Positions 12,201-24,158 of a stretch of 64,000 nucleotides of DNA are shown piece by piece. Source of the DNA: Cinnamomum chago (lineage: Eukaryota; Streptophyta; Magnoliopsida; Laurales; Lauraceae); assembly GCA_038049695.1 (NCBI GenBank), contig CP142453.1, positions 2,001,501 through 2,065,500 on the forward strand, read 5' to 3'. The notes under the pieces are model-generated. The model worked only from the letters and a program-made list of their open reading frames with translations, searched no databases and was not told the DNA's origin. The translations under genes were made by a program, and so were the position numbers. Every line of letters starts with the position of its first letter. Position 1 is the stretch's first letter.

Positions 12201-12338
12201 GACCCTAGCAATGATCCTGCAAAAAAGAAGGGATCAACAATCAAGGACAAAGAGAAGAGTAAGAGGATGAAAGGTCAGTCATCTCACTCTTCTTGGAAGA
12301 GTGAAACAGAAATGCAGCTGCGGCAGCAGTTTGATTAG
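9260..12338 (+). CDS. Conserved plant protein with C4 zinc ribbon, unknown function (4 exons)
   Basis: Fitted exons are 9260-9454, 9549-9672, 11798-11987 and 12116-12338, giving 243 residues. The N-terminus reads MSLSLLQGYSSAEEE and is followed by an acidic Ser/Asp/Glu stretch. Exon 2 gives SE-IAGPPEFLNN and a basic Arg/Gly/Lys patch. Exon 4 holds C172-X2-C175-X13-C189-X2-C192 followed by GDRPPP, a probable zinc ribbon, and a Lys/Ser-rich tail ending in LRQQFD. The order matches a conserved plant family I recognise by pattern but cannot name. Nuclear location is only suggested by the basic stretches. Exon 2 uses an acceptor at 9547-9548 because the next AG (9554-9555) shifts the frame. Intron 2 is 2.1 kb. 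The frame is intact throughout. Confidence 0.8.
9673..11797 (+). other. Intron 2 of the zinc-ribbon gene
   Basis: A 2.1-kb intron beginning GTAATG and ending CTCTCAG. A reverse-strand frame at 11113-11388 overlaps it but has no recognisable domain. The segment 11050-11420 may be inserted repeat DNA. No exon of another gene is supported. Confidence 0.65.
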
Positions 12339-12901
12339 CGAGGTTCAAAGAGAAGCAGAGAGCTGAGTGAGTTTTATGTAAACTGTTAAAATATTAGGTG
12401 TAGCCAAGCATTGCACACTGATTTAATTTTCACATGGATTACATTATGTTACTTAGCTAATAGGTCTTTTTGTCTCATTTTTGTGGCCTAAGTGACAGTA
12501 CAACTGATGACCTTACCTTTTAGTTTTCTATGAAATTGTCAATTACCTAAGAAACATGTTGAAATCATTATAGATGATTAGCCATAAACATGCTAACTAA
12601 ATATGATGAATTTCAACATGCAATAAACTCTAACCATTCCTCATACATTCAGAAGCTAAACAAAAGTGCACATTCTTACGTGCAAGCAATTGGAAACATG
12701 GACATGACATTTGTATGATATGTGATCTGCATCATCTTGCCATGGATGTACTGTGGTAGACAAATTTGATCATGAGTTTTGATCTCTCTCTCTCTCTCTC
12801 TCATGGGTACAACTATCCTCTTTCTTAAACCATCCATCATATTTTATCCCTCAGAAATTCAGAAGTTGGGGTGAACCCTAAATTTGTACTAGGTCACTGC
12901 A

Positions 12902-12980
12902 TCTGTGGAGGGGCCCACTGGTAAGCAAGTCAAATCTTGTTCTGTGGAGGGGCCCACTGGTAAGCAAGTCAAATCTTGTT
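12902..12980. repeat. Tandem duplication, 39-bp unit
   Basis: Two essentially identical copies beginning TCTGTGGAGGGGCCCACTGG at 12902 and 12941. The near-identity indicates a recent duplication. Confidence 0.9.
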
Positions 12981-13818
12981 CATATTACACTTTATCTGCA
13001 AAAATCATGTTGTGTCAATGTAACTTGTTCTCTCTTCAATCGTTGAGAGTTTAACTTCTGCATCTATAATAAAAGGCATGTACTCATTTTCAGAGGCATA
13101 AAACCTGATTACTTAGGGATTCAACCTTACGGTCAGGACGGTGAGGGTTCTTACTCATGTCCCCTTCCATGTTTACTGTAGTGGGTTTGAGTTGCATATT
13201 CATCTGAGAGATATATTAATGAGCAGGGTGAATAATAAATGCAATTAAATTTATGATATAAGCCATTACAATCATCATGTTTTGCTCATACAGTCAGGCC
13301 GACCTTCATGAATTTGAACCATCCATGTGGTGTGGGTCATTTCTCTATCAACAATTTCAGTTCCACTTCGATTTGAGTAATACTTACAGTTGGTTTGGCC
13401 ATGATTTGATTTGTATTAATTGTTTGTATTAACAAAGCAAAATTTGAGTCATCCACAAACTTAGTGATAGTTGTTTGAGTGGATAGTTTGAATGCTTAGT
13501 GTATGATCCATTGTATGTATGTAAAATGCAATTCTTTAAAAGAGGATACCTTTTTATTGACTGTAATTCTTCATACCCAAAATAAAAATAAAAACAAAAA
13601 TGATATGATTATGTATTTACCACATCAGTTGGTAGGGGTGCACAGTTACATTCCTTGGATGCTTCAGTTAACTGTAATATACAAGCATTGAAACACTAAC
13701 AGAAAATCTTCTTTCTGATTGCCGGCTACAAATTCCAGCCTGATGATTGATTAGTTAGAGGGCAACACCTTGGACCACAATCAATGGTCAGTTTTAATCA
13801 ATGTCAGTCTTTAATGTG

Positions 13819-14010
13819 TTAGTTCGCAATCGCTCCAACCCTCTCTCAACCATTGACAAACTTTATGGAGCCTCCTGCAGTTGCTGATTTTTGCCTCTCT
13901 TACATTGAATATCTTAGTTCGCAATGGCTCCCACTCTGTCTCAACCATTGACAAACTTTGCGGAGCCCTCCTGCAGTTGCTGATCTTTGCCTTTCTTACA
14001 TTGGAATATC
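13819..14010. repeat. Tandem duplication, about 95-bp unit
   Basis: Two copies start TTAGTTCGCAAT at 13819 and 13914. Both contain CAACCATTGACAAACTTT and CTCCTGCAGTTGCTGAT and end ACATTG(G)AATATC, with several substitutions between copies. They lie downstream of the TTL-like gene's stop codon. Confidence 0.88.
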
Positions 14011-14279
14011 TCTTTTATGCATCTTGAAGATTGGGGGAGAGGTCCCAGCCTCTGGTTCTGTTAGGTATGGACTTTCTTCAATGCCCACCTGAACAAAGCA
14101 CAAAAATTAGTAGATAGGAGGGTCATCTTGGGTTAATCTGAACCATTCATTTGATGATCAATTCTTAAATTGCCCATTGGATGATTGTGACCATATTGCA
14201 TCCCCTAACACATACCATTCCTATGAAACTGAATCCAACATAAAGATTCCCTACTGTACATAGGCTGAAGATCCCTACC

Positions 14280-17126
14280 TCATTTTGACCATCCATGTAA
14301 ACTAGGCGATGATGGCGAGGACCCATACTGGTTGTTGCTTGGGACGGTGACCATGTCACCGTTGCCCTTCATGTCCTTAACATTTTCACCGTGCTGCTTC
14401 TTGAGCTGGGCCTGTGCTTCTAACAGGGCCCGCCGCACATCATCATCCCCAGGTGTCTCTCGCATCAACACCTGATAGTCTTGTATGGAAGCCTCCCACC
14501 TCTCCAACTACAGTAGCAGCACCATGGAAATGAAAATTACAGTTAGATACTATCTGCTACTAAAATTAGAATCAATTGAACACCTATTATATTCAAACCA
14601 TTGATTCACCTTGGCATTGCAATCCGCTCTTCTCAGCCTGGCCTTGCCGTAGGATGGGCGAACGTTAAGCGCAGAGGTGCAGTCTTCTATGGCCTTCTCA
14701 AACTGACCAAGCTTCAAGCGGCAGGCAGCTCGGTTACATAGCAAGAAGGCATTGTAGGCATCATGCTCAAGGCCTTCTCCATAGGCCGCACATGCCTCAT
14801 CAAACTTGGAGTCCTTGAAGAGGTTGTTACCATTCGTCCGAGCAGATGCCACCGCTCGAGTTCTCCTCACTACGATGCCAACCTCCTTGTTGCTTGAGTT
14901 GAGCCAAGCCGCCTGTTGTGCCATCGCCACCGCTTCCTCAAACCTTCATCCATGATAAGATTGTCTTGTTAGGTACTGGCGCGACCTTTGCAACCAGTGC
15001 AGATACTGTTTCTAAAGGAACTAACTACCAACCTGCCTGCACCCATGTCAACCTGTGCACGGATTAGGAAGAAATAGGCGTTACTCGCCACTCCAAAAAA
15101 CTTAGTTGAGGCATCGGTGTTGAAGATGGGTGCTCTGGATAAGGTTGAATCTGCTTCTTCATGCTTGCAGAGCTTCAATAAGGCCTCTGCTTGTGAGGCG
15201 AAAACCTTTCCAGAATGAATCAACAGTAGCATATCAAGACCAAGATTCAAGTCCACACCAGAAGGTTTTTCTATGTTATTAGTATCATCTATGAATAAAT
15301 ATAGATATAATGGTTGCAGGATAAGGATGGTGGTGTTTGTTACCTGTGGAGCCGAATCAGCACCGGAAGAAATGGCGCACTGGGCCCCTTTTACCATGGT
15401 GTGCCAGTCCCTCAGCTTTCGCGCTTCATTGCATTTGGTCAGATGGGTTTGAAGAGACTGCGCTTGAGCGATCTCTGCTGGGTTGGCTAAGGTTCCTGAC
15501 AGTTTGTAGTGTTTCTGGGCCTTCTCTGCGTCTCCCAGTCTGAAAATTAGAGAGATTTACTTTTAAGATGATAACTAAGACAACAACCCGTGATAAGCAT
15601 GGCATATCCACCAAACACATTTGTAGAAACATATATAAATAAAATATAAAAATTATGCAAAACTTTAAAAAAAAAAAATTAACTTGAAGTGAACTGATAT
15701 GAGAATCAACATAATCATTATAAAAGTTCCTTCCGAAAGGCATCATTCATTGCCAATAATAATAGAAATTTAGAGAGTAAGGAAAGGAGAAAAATTGAAT
15801 TGAAAACCCTATGTTATAATATATGATAATAAGATTTGAACAGGTTACTCCACATGAACTTATGCTATACTATTATTAGGTGGTGGGTCAAGAAATCCTG
15901 ACTCACAATTAAATGAGTTAGACATGGATTGACCCCTGACTCCATGTAAGCCATCCGATAATGCAATACTATGTAGTTGTCCACATATGGTCTCTTGAAT
16001 GGGTAAAATCTGACTTGAGCCAATGGCTGCACCCATATTTAAGCCGGTGACTCCACTTGAACTCAAGCTACACTATTATTAGATAGGTCGCGGGTTAAGA
16101 AATCCTGAACTGTAATTAAATGACGTGGACGTGGATTAACATAGATCAGAGAGATCACAAGACAAAGGGGAAAATGTTTTTGAGCTCTTACCTTAGATAC
16201 AGGGTAGCCAAACGGTGATGAGCTCTGTTATACTTAGGCTCAAGTTTAACAGCTTCTCTGCACTCCTCCACAGCCTCCAGAAGCTGCCCCAACCCCATTA
16301 ATGCAGCACTCTTGTTACACCTATACGATGCTTTATCTGGGTCCATCACAATCGCTCTATCATACAATGCCAACGCAGCTGCGAAATTACCCTTCTTGTA
16401 TTCCTCATTACCCATCACCTTCAGCTCTTCTGGGTCCAATCTCTTTGACAGAGCCCTGCAAAACACTGCTTCTGTTCCTTTCCCATTCTCCTCCTCAGCT
16501 GCAGCCTTTACTACATTCATGTTCCCCATTTCTCCCTTCTGATTCGAACCCGTCTCCCTTGCAGTCATTGGCAGATAATCTAGAGCCTTGGTACAATGTG
16601 GCGGGCTACTTGCTTTCGCCTTTCCATTCCCAGACTGTTTAATGTTACCTAGATTACCAAAAACCATCATGTTGCTTGAAGAAGCTCGAACAAGGGTGCT
16701 GTTGTCCTTGGACCTGTGATCAGGCATCAGAAGCTCCAGCTCGCGGGAGATGCTCATATTCTTCTGAAGACCAAGAGGCCCCGTTCCTGTTTTTGTTGTC
16801 AAGACAGAGGTTGTTGCAAGTGGGGCTGCTGTTTTACCAATGGTTTGATATTGGGGTGGATTGGTTTTTGTATTGATGGGAGAGATCATGATGGGAGGTG
16901 GTTTTTCTTTTTCCACTAGTATTGTTGGGTGAGTCTCAGATAGCACCTTGACATGTCCTCCCTGCCTTCTCCTTGAACTTGGGGAGGTGAGTTTCTGACC
17001 GTTGTTGCCGTTGGAGGGTTGAATTGAATTTGTAGTAGTTGGTTTTCTAGGCCAGAAGCTCCTACGTCGAAATAAGACTGCAATGCAACAGCCAATTCGC
17101 TTCTTCTTGCCCGGATAATGATCCAT
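14280..17126 (-). CDS. TTL-type tetratricopeptide-repeat protein without thioredoxin domain (5 exons)
   Basis: Fitted exons, in transcript order, are 17126-16192, 15539-15344, 15205-15033, 14943-14610 and 14507-14280, giving 621 residues. The N-terminus has the family's basic GCC...FRRRSFWPRK motif (about residues 12-28), then a low-complexity linker. TPR units lie at about 229-311 (VMGNEEYKKGNFAAALALYD) and in a second cluster at about 440-583 (NGNNLFKDSKFDEACAAYGE, NRAACRLKLGQFEKAIEDC, LRRADCNAKLERWEASIQDY). All exon joins keep the frame. TTL proteins of Arabidopsis are TPR scaffolds with a C-terminal thioredoxin-like domain, linked to osmotic-stress and brassinosteroid responses. Here the protein stops soon after the VKDMK motif that precedes that domain. 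A possible splice donor (GAG|GTAGGG) lies 3' of the stop. It is either a naturally short TPR relative or a truncated TTL. Confidence 0.82.
15838..16145. repeat. Imperfect duplication inside intron 1 of the TTL-like gene
   Basis: Copy 1 (about 15838-15945) and copy 2 (about 16041-16145), about 203 bp apart, share GACTCCAC-like, CACTATTATTAG, AAGAAATCCTGA and AATTAAATGA blocks in order. A short-frame call on the minus strand here is not a gene. Confidence 0.75.
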
Positions 17127-17463
17127 ATCGAATCCTCACAACTTCCTCTGTTTCTCTCAAACACCTGTTAATTGGCTGCTTTTAGCTTTTGTGGGTGTCA
17201 ATTACATTTCATGGGGTGTTGGGAGAGGGCGAGAGAAGATGGAACACCATCCAGATTCCAACCATTGGAGGGTGTGGAAAAGCAGAGGTGGCGGCGATGG
17301 AGGAGAGATGAGTGGGAAGAGAGCCATTTAAATTTTAAGGGTGTAGAAGGAGAAACAGCTGGAAAGGTTTGCGTAGGAACAAGTAGACAGCTCCCAAACA
17401 ACATAGGAAGTACATTTTCTCATATGGCGGCCTCTGGATTTTGCTTCTATTTCATGTAACTAA

Positions 17464-17536
<73 letters not shown>

Positions 17537-17560
17537 ATTTCTTTCATTTCTCATGCAGGA
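17127..17560 (-). promoter_or_regulatory. 5' flank of the TTL-like gene with long CT microsatellite
   Basis: Upstream of the TTL-like start codon. It contains a long (CT)n tract at 17466-17532 (plus strand), which is GA on the gene strand. No TATA box was assigned. Frames at 17172-17459 and 17198-17404 overlap on opposite strands and show no domain. Confidence 0.35.
17466..17532. repeat. (CT)n microsatellite, about 67 bp
   Basis: Uninterrupted CT dinucleotide repeat. Confidence 0.95.
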
Positions 17561-18710
17561 TATTTGATTTTCGGGATTGAAGTATGGGGGATGGTGAAAC
17601 GTGAAAAAAGGCCTTCCCTGAATTTTCAGCCACTGCTAAAATTAGAAATCAACTGGAAAACCATTGTAAGGAGCCAGGCTGGGTGTCACACAAACATTGG
17701 TATGTTTGCAGTGGGGCAGAATTACGTGCAGCGCCCGCATTAACAACATGAGTGGGGCCCACTTTTGGAAAATCCAAAACGTTCTACAGCCCTAAGACCC
17801 ATTCTATACTCTATATCTAAATATTCAAAGACGATTTCAGCGGGCCAACCGATGGATTGATCACCAGATTTCACACATGAAAGACTCCTTCAGTCCTTCC
17901 ATTTCTATCCATTAAAAAGAGGAAGTAAAGAAAGTTAATCACATATTTTAGATTTAGTTGATCCAACGGTGCCCATCTCACTAATTTGAATAATATTTTA
18001 TTATTTGATCACTACAATGTGTGCTAGAGCTAATAAAAGGTTTGGATTTTCCAAAGGTTGACCCCACACATGTATTTAAATGCGGCTGTTTTTGTTGACC
18101 TGACCTGACCCACCAGCCAACATAAGCCCGACCCAGTGGTTCAGATCCTGAGTTTATCCCCTTTTATTTTCAGTTTGATTCAGGTTGACAGTTCAGGCCT
18201 AATTAACAATAGGTTGGGTTTGTGTGACTTCATCTTGCTATTCTAGGATCCAACCTGATTAATTGCACTTTGACTGCCAATCCTAACCCAACCTGACATT
18301 TTTAAGAGTTCCTGTTAACCTCCTAAATTTCTATGTTGGGTTCTCATGTAATCAGTAATGCTGGCCTGTCCAAACTAGAAAGGGTTTTGATAATTCATTG
18401 TGTTCACCAATGGTTTACAGGTGATGGACACTATTGAAGAATCCAGTGAGTGGGACATAAAGGATTTGATTTTGGACATTTTGGAAATTGCCAAGGATCT
18501 TGTTTTTTTATTTTTTTTTTGTTTTTTTGTGGTAAAAGCCAAGGATCTTGTTGGTATTGACTTTTGCTAAATTCCTACGAGGTCTAACATTGCTACACAC
18601 ATTGTGGCTAATATTGGTTTTAGATTTACATTATAAAGTGCTGGTTTGATGAGATTCCGAACTCGTTATGTAAACTTATGATGACTTGCTAGTTGTTAAA
18701 ATCTATGATG

Positions 18711-18843
18711 CACGGATACTTTAAAATGGGCAACGTATCGTGTCGTATCGTATCTGATATTTCACTTTTTATGTGTAAAATCTGTGTTCCTGCCGTGTCT
18801 ATAGCGTGTCCTTGCCATATCCATGCCGTATATGTGCATCATA
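18711..18843 (+). repeat. Dispersed repeat, copy A (partner at 61723-61866)
   Basis: Shares GGATACT, GGCAAC, repeated CGTATCGT/GTGTCGTATC and TTTATGTGTAAAATC, and a run of CCRTGTC-like words ending GCATCAT, with 61723-61866 in the same orientation. The repeated CGTATC words suggest a short minisatellite core. Family unknown. Confidence 0.75.
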
Positions 18844-19689
18844 GGTTAAAATAGATTCACTCAGTCAAACCAAGTCTAGCCTAGCCACGACAGTAATGGG
18901 TTGCTCTCAGTTGGTTGGCAACCCTACTTGTCATCTGGCTGTCCATTGATCGATTTGTTCTCTAGGCATGTCACTCTTCCCACTTGTGTGGGCTCTTCTT
19001 CCCACGGTGTGAGCTTCCTCGTTTCTACCTTGCCCTTCTTTCACCATGCTGTACATGAGGGTCCCTCTTGCCCATAGATGTGCAGTAATTTTAAGAATCA
19101 GACCCACTAAATTTAACTTTGGTCGACAGCACTTCTTCACCATCGATTCTCTTTTATTCCATGCTCTCCAATCAATGGTGGAGAACGATTAGGATTCAAT
19201 GTGCGGTAAATCTTCCTTCCATGCCTCAAGTTGGTACCAGCAGTGATTCCTTCAACTATTTGGACAAGGTGATCATCAATCCTAAATAATCCAATCATCA
19301 ATCCTAAATATTGATAACATATTATAATTGTTCTATCATGGTGATTCATGAAACATGATCCAAATTGAAGATCTGAACACCTGCTTTGAAAAAAAAAAAC
19401 ATAAAAGGATGTTACATTTCCCCCATTGATCAAATATTTAGAATTATCTTCTTCAAGTGATTATTTAAGGGTGTGGGCAATCTATTGTTAGAAATGACAT
19501 GGATAATCCAATATGGGCTCATATCTGACATTTTTCTTTTGATAACCCAAGTATCTCCTGCCTAACCCAGCCCAAAATCCTCTTGGCCCTGAGCCCAAAG
19601 GAAACTCGATTCTGCACAGCCAAAAAACTAATATCTATGGGCACATGCAAACCCTCATATCCACATACACCAGGTAAAACTATGGAAGG

Positions 19690-19790
19690 TGACCAATAAA
19701 GATAAGTGTTGAACACAAAACCTCTCTGCTTCTGAGGTGCAAAGCCCTTGGCCAAATGAGCTACCACTAGTTGATTTTTTAAAATTCGAA
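19690..19790 (-). mobile_element. Possible tRNA-derived SINE remnant
   Basis: On the minus strand, TAGCTCATTTGG (about 19752-19763) resembles an A box, and TGTGTTCAACAC in an AGGTTTT context (about 19706-19722) resembles a degenerate B box about 40 bp away. The arms do not form a tRNA. Low confidence. Confidence 0.3.
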
Positions 19791-20044
19791 TCGCAGCTCA
19801 TATCTAACATTAACATTTATTCAATTCATAATTGCATATTTATTTATGTAATTAACCAGATCCACCATTCTGTTAGTTAATTTTAGATAAATGAGACCAT
19901 GTTTTAATAGTTTGCATTCTAACTTCTCTTGATTGATACATCGGACGGGTGCAAAGTGGGCCCCATGTGAAATTCAGGGGGTGTGTGTGGTCCATTCAGA
20001 TGGACCACCAGGTGGGCCCCGCCCTTGGTGCCCACCAGATAACC

Positions 20045-20068
20045 TATATATATATATATATATATATG
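20045..20068. repeat. (TA)n microsatellite
   Basis: Short TA dinucleotide run in intergenic DNA. Confidence 0.9.
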
Positions 20069-22196
20069 ATGACAAACTTATTCTTAGAAGTATTTTGTGG
20101 TCAAGGGATTGAAGAGTTGGAAAATAGTTTGGAAGTCTTACCAAGACTTGTACTAACCGGTTATCAAGTTATTGTTGTTATTATTATTATTTATTTATTG
20201 ATTTATTTATTTTATTGAGATGTTTGAATGGTCCATGAGGAAGGTTGCTGTAAAGTGAAAGGACCTTAAAAAAGGTATTCTAGAAACAATTCAAAAACAA
20301 AGTTGGCTTTTATGGAATATATTCTAGGCCGGTGCTTAAATCTCAAGTGACAATTCCAGCAAAAGAGAAATACAAAAGGACATCATTAGTGGAATTTTGA
20401 AAAATGTTATTCGGACCCACTCTCTCTGTCTCTTACCCACAACCCTTTTCCCATTTTCGGCATCAACAGCAGTACACAAATTAAGTTGTATAGAAAGCTT
20501 AGGCTGTATATATGATCAATTAAGCCGGTGGTAAAATTAATGACAGTTTCGCAAATGAGCACCTTCTTTTCTAACATATTAGACTCTCTATGACCAATCT
20601 AACCCCCTCACATGCACTGCCGCTCCCCCTATGAATTGGTAAAACTCCAAATTTGGCACTCATCTAATTGAAACTCAATCATTGTTGGATTAAAATTTGA
20701 AAAAATAATAATGCCTTCTAAAATTATTAAACTTGAATGTCATTTATAGACATAAGTATTTGAATGAACTAATGATATTTTGCATTATCATTAATTAGAA
20801 CTTATTAAGATATTTCAATCCCCCACCTCCCAGTATAGCGCCACATGGGACAGTACTCAAGGTAGTGCTCACAGTTGGTGCTCTAGATAGGGTGACCCTA
20901 AATTTATATTTATGAATAGCTAGTAATGTAAACAACTTTTTTTTTTTAAAGTTTATAAGGGAGATTAAGTGTAGATCTAAATTTCAAGCCAAGCTTTTTC
21001 TATGTTCTCATCCATTAATAATCTATATATTAAATGTGATAGTGGTGGTAGTGATGATGATGATGAAGAAAAAATTACTTATAATTTAAGAGAATTAGGA
21101 TTTAAACCCTTCATCGAATTGAATCCTTTTTTTTTTTCTTGCTGCTAATGAAGGGTTCCCAACCCTTTGAACCAAACTAATACCTCCAGGCCCAGAGAGA
21201 AGTCGGATAAAAGCACTAAAGCCCCCAGGTGATAGTATAAATAGACTCAACCTTTAGTTCTTGAAGAGGGGAGAACCAGTGGTCGATACCAAGACCTCTA
21301 ACTTCGAAAGTGGGAGAAACCGTGGTCCTGAGCACTCCTATGACTTGCAAAGTGCCGACTTGCAATCTAGGTTTCTTTCACCGTGATCATAGGCGGCCAC
21401 TAGAATATCAATCAAGTTAATCCTGATTTTCAATAGGTCAATAAATGAAAGCTAAAGGAAATGAATTTTATTTTTATTTTTAAATTCATAAAAAAAAATA
21501 CCTTCCATCTCCCTAGCAAAACCAAAAGAGTCTTTTCATCTCTCACCATCAATGCACACCAACTGAACAACTTTTCCTCGCAAATAAATGATTTTTGTCA
21601 ATACACTCATAGTTGAGTGGTATTTGCACCTTGATATCACAAATATACCTAGGGATTAGTCCATGAGTCTTCAAGTTGGTGATATCACTCCTAACCAATA
21701 TGCCAACTTCGCAAAAAGAAAAAATACATATATTCTTCGTTAAAAAAAATGTATATATATCAAAACATTGATTTTTGTTTCCAAAATGTCCACTAATTGG
21801 GTAATGACATATTTATCCTTTGCTTGTGTCACACGGATTTTATTGCCAGTGTTATAAATTTGGAAAATAACAGGGAAGGTCGTACAACCAAAACCCTAAA
21901 TTGAGAGAGATAGAGAGAGAGAATGTCAGACCTTAAAACTAATTGAATACTAGGAACTAGTAAGTAATAACTACTATTTTTTATGCACCCACTCTTGCTC
22001 CGAAGTCTAATACAATGATATGTTCTATGAGTATGTCATATACGTATGGATATCTATTCAAGTCGATTTTGTTGTTGAGAGTTGCATCAAACGTTGGTAT
22101 CGTTCAACAAATCAACTAAACTACCAACCTAAAACAAAAAGAAATGGAAAGACCATCCACGGCCATGTAATATAAGAAGATGAGAAATCCTAGCAA

Positions 22197-22385
22197 ATAT
22201 ATATAGGAAAATATTTAAGTGAGGAATTCACTCACCATGTGTGGTGAGGGACTCCTCCTTTTTTGGGTAAGTTTCAAGTACAAAGGGGTTTTTGTACTTG
22301 AAGGGAGTACACCCTTTTGTACTTGAAACATCTCCAAAAAGGGAGTCACACATGGAAATCTCTCACTTGAATACCCCATATATAT
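22197..22385. mobile_element. Palindromic non-autonomous element A, about 190 bp
   Basis: Starts TATATATAGGAAAATATTTAA and ends with the approximate complement (TTGAATACCCCATATATATA). Inner arms pair as CACCATGTGTG with CACACATGG, TTTTTTGGG with CCAAAAAG, and GTTTCAAGTACAAA with TTTGTACTTGAAAC. No coding capacity. It lies immediately next to related element B. Confidence 0.6.
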
Positions 22386-22394
22386 ATAGGGGAC

Positions 22395-22548
22395 TGTTCA
22401 TATGCATCCATTCCTCACCATAGGGTGAGGGATGCTTTCATAAATGGGGAGTTTTAAGTACACCCTATGTACTTGAAACCCTCCTTTTGTACTTGAAACC
22501 CTCCATTTATGGAAGCATCCCTCAGTGAGGGATGAATGCATATGAACA
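22395..22548. mobile_element. Palindromic non-autonomous element B, 154 bp
   Basis: The ends are TGTTCATATGCATCCATTCC and GGATGAATGCATATGAACA, nearly perfect inverted repeats. Inner arms TGAGGGATGCTTTCATAAATGG and CCATTTATGGAAGCATCCCTCA also pair. It shares the GTACTTGAAAC core with element A. No clear target-site duplication was seen. A microsatellite (CT then TA) follows at once. Confidence 0.65.
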
Positions 22549-22549
22549 T

Positions 22550-22581
<32 letters not shown>

Positions 22582-23983
22582 AAAGAAGATTGAGAAAGAG
22601 AAAGAAATCCATGGTCAAGAACATGGACAACAAACAGATAATAAAATGGACGTAAGTTGTTGCGTCTCAAGTCTCTATCAAGAAACCGAGTAAGAGTAGA
22701 TGGATTTTGCGTTCTTACATAGATTCATAGATTTTTCTTTCGTTCTTTCTTTCTTCTTTTCCAATCCAGATTCTACAGCAAGAATTTCTTTGTCAAATTT
22801 TCAAGTAGCACGCTGCACGCAATGTCAAGTTCGCAGGGCTCACACATTTATCAAATACAAGGAGAACTTGAAATCTAATACTTAGGTCCATTAATCATCA
22901 GGGGTCTGATCTTAAGTCATGATAGGGCCGACCCCTAAGAGCATTTAATAGAACTTTCTTTTTTAAATGTTAGCACCATCCATTTATTATTATTTCTTTC
23001 TTTCTTGATCGTTTTCCATAGAAAAAGAAATGCTTTTCTACACTGTAATAAAATTCATATTCGGTGTGGCCATGTTTTCTTGAGAAAAAGCGAAAAACAA
23101 ACTGACTTTACCAATTGTGATTCCACGTAACATCGTTTCTAATAGGGAGGGTCAAAATTGGTTTTCATCGGACCTATCTATAGAAAGGCATTGAAAGTCT
23201 AGCTGTTTTTTTCATGATAAATATTTTTCACATTTGGTGCAGTTGCTTTTTAACCTGCAAAAGTCGTTTCTCGTGGTTGAGATTTTTTTTTTTTCAAAAC
23301 TGATTTTTCAACGACGTACACAAACGTAAACAAAAGCTCTCTTGTGTCTGTGGATGCTGTTTAAAATTCAGACCCTGAATTTGAATGCTGTAAAAGCTTT
23401 GATTGTCAAAGCAACTAGAAGCCTCATGCTCGTGTGCCGGCGAAAGAAGAGAACTAGAAAAATTATTGTAAGAGAAAAAGCAGCCACGTTAGTTAGAAAT
23501 AATATGGTATTGCACATTATTACCTTAAGTCTTTGTTAACAGGGTATTTATTACTGCTGACACCAGGAAGTCATGTACCTGTCATCAAAGTGCATGGCCA
23601 TTGGTAAACTCTGAGAGTTCATCTAGACCGTCCATTCAATGGCTATTGAAGAGGCTGGCTTTTGAGAGATGCCCACCTGAACAATTAGCATTGCATGAGG
23701 GCCTAGTATTTGGTAAAATGTTAAAAGGTGGATTGCTATTTTACATCCGTCTGATCATCTATATATCATCAAAGATCATCTATATATCATCAAAATGAGT
23801 ATAAAAAAGATGGAGCCCACTTGAGGTATGGACGAAGTCATGCATTGTTGGACCAATTCAATTGTTAGATGGTGACAATTTATCATATCTACTGTAAATA
23901 ATTGCATCTGACCCCTCTTAAGTGTCTTAAATTATGAAAGAGATAATTAACAAGAATTAATGACATGATAATCTTTAGATAGT

Positions 23984-23986
<3 letters not shown>

Positions 23987-24023
<37 letters not shown>
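23987..24023. repeat. (GA)n microsatellite
   Basis: About 37 bp of GA repeats, about 930 bp upstream of the VQ start codon. Confidence 0.95.
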
Positions 24024-24026
<3 letters not shown>

Positions 24027-24157
24027 TTGTTGTGGTGGAGGTGGCTCTCGTCCAACTTTTCTTCATTCCTCCAACAACCACCTTAACCCTAAATCGGTTG
24101 CTTGCCCACCTTTTTCCTCTACCTTTCTTCTCTCTTGTTTTTAACCTTAGTTTAACT

Positions 24158-24158
<1 letters not shown>

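Larger units (their letters stand above)
12339..14279. other. Intergenic region between convergent genes, with tandem duplications
   Basis: Between the 3' ends of the zinc-ribbon gene and the TTL-like gene. It holds a short (TC)n run near 12781, a 39-bp tandem duplication (12902-12980) and a 95-bp tandem duplication (13819-14010). I looked on the minus strand for a thioredoxin-coding exon belonging to the TTL-like gene and saw none. Confidence 0.6.
17561..22190. other. Repeat-derived intergenic region, no gene seen
   Basis: AT-rich DNA with GGCCCA/GGGTTGGG-style remnants of hAT-like repeats (about 18080-18300), a dispersed repeat copy (18711-18843), a SINE-like stretch (19690-19790) and AT microsatellites. 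No frame in it has a recognisable domain. Confidence 0.55.

Noticed and set aside
23342-23539. Basic 65-residue frame (KATRSLMLVCRRKKRTRK)
   Set aside because: No family recognised, no splice context, surrounded by AT-rich non-coding DNA; probably chance or an old TE fragment.
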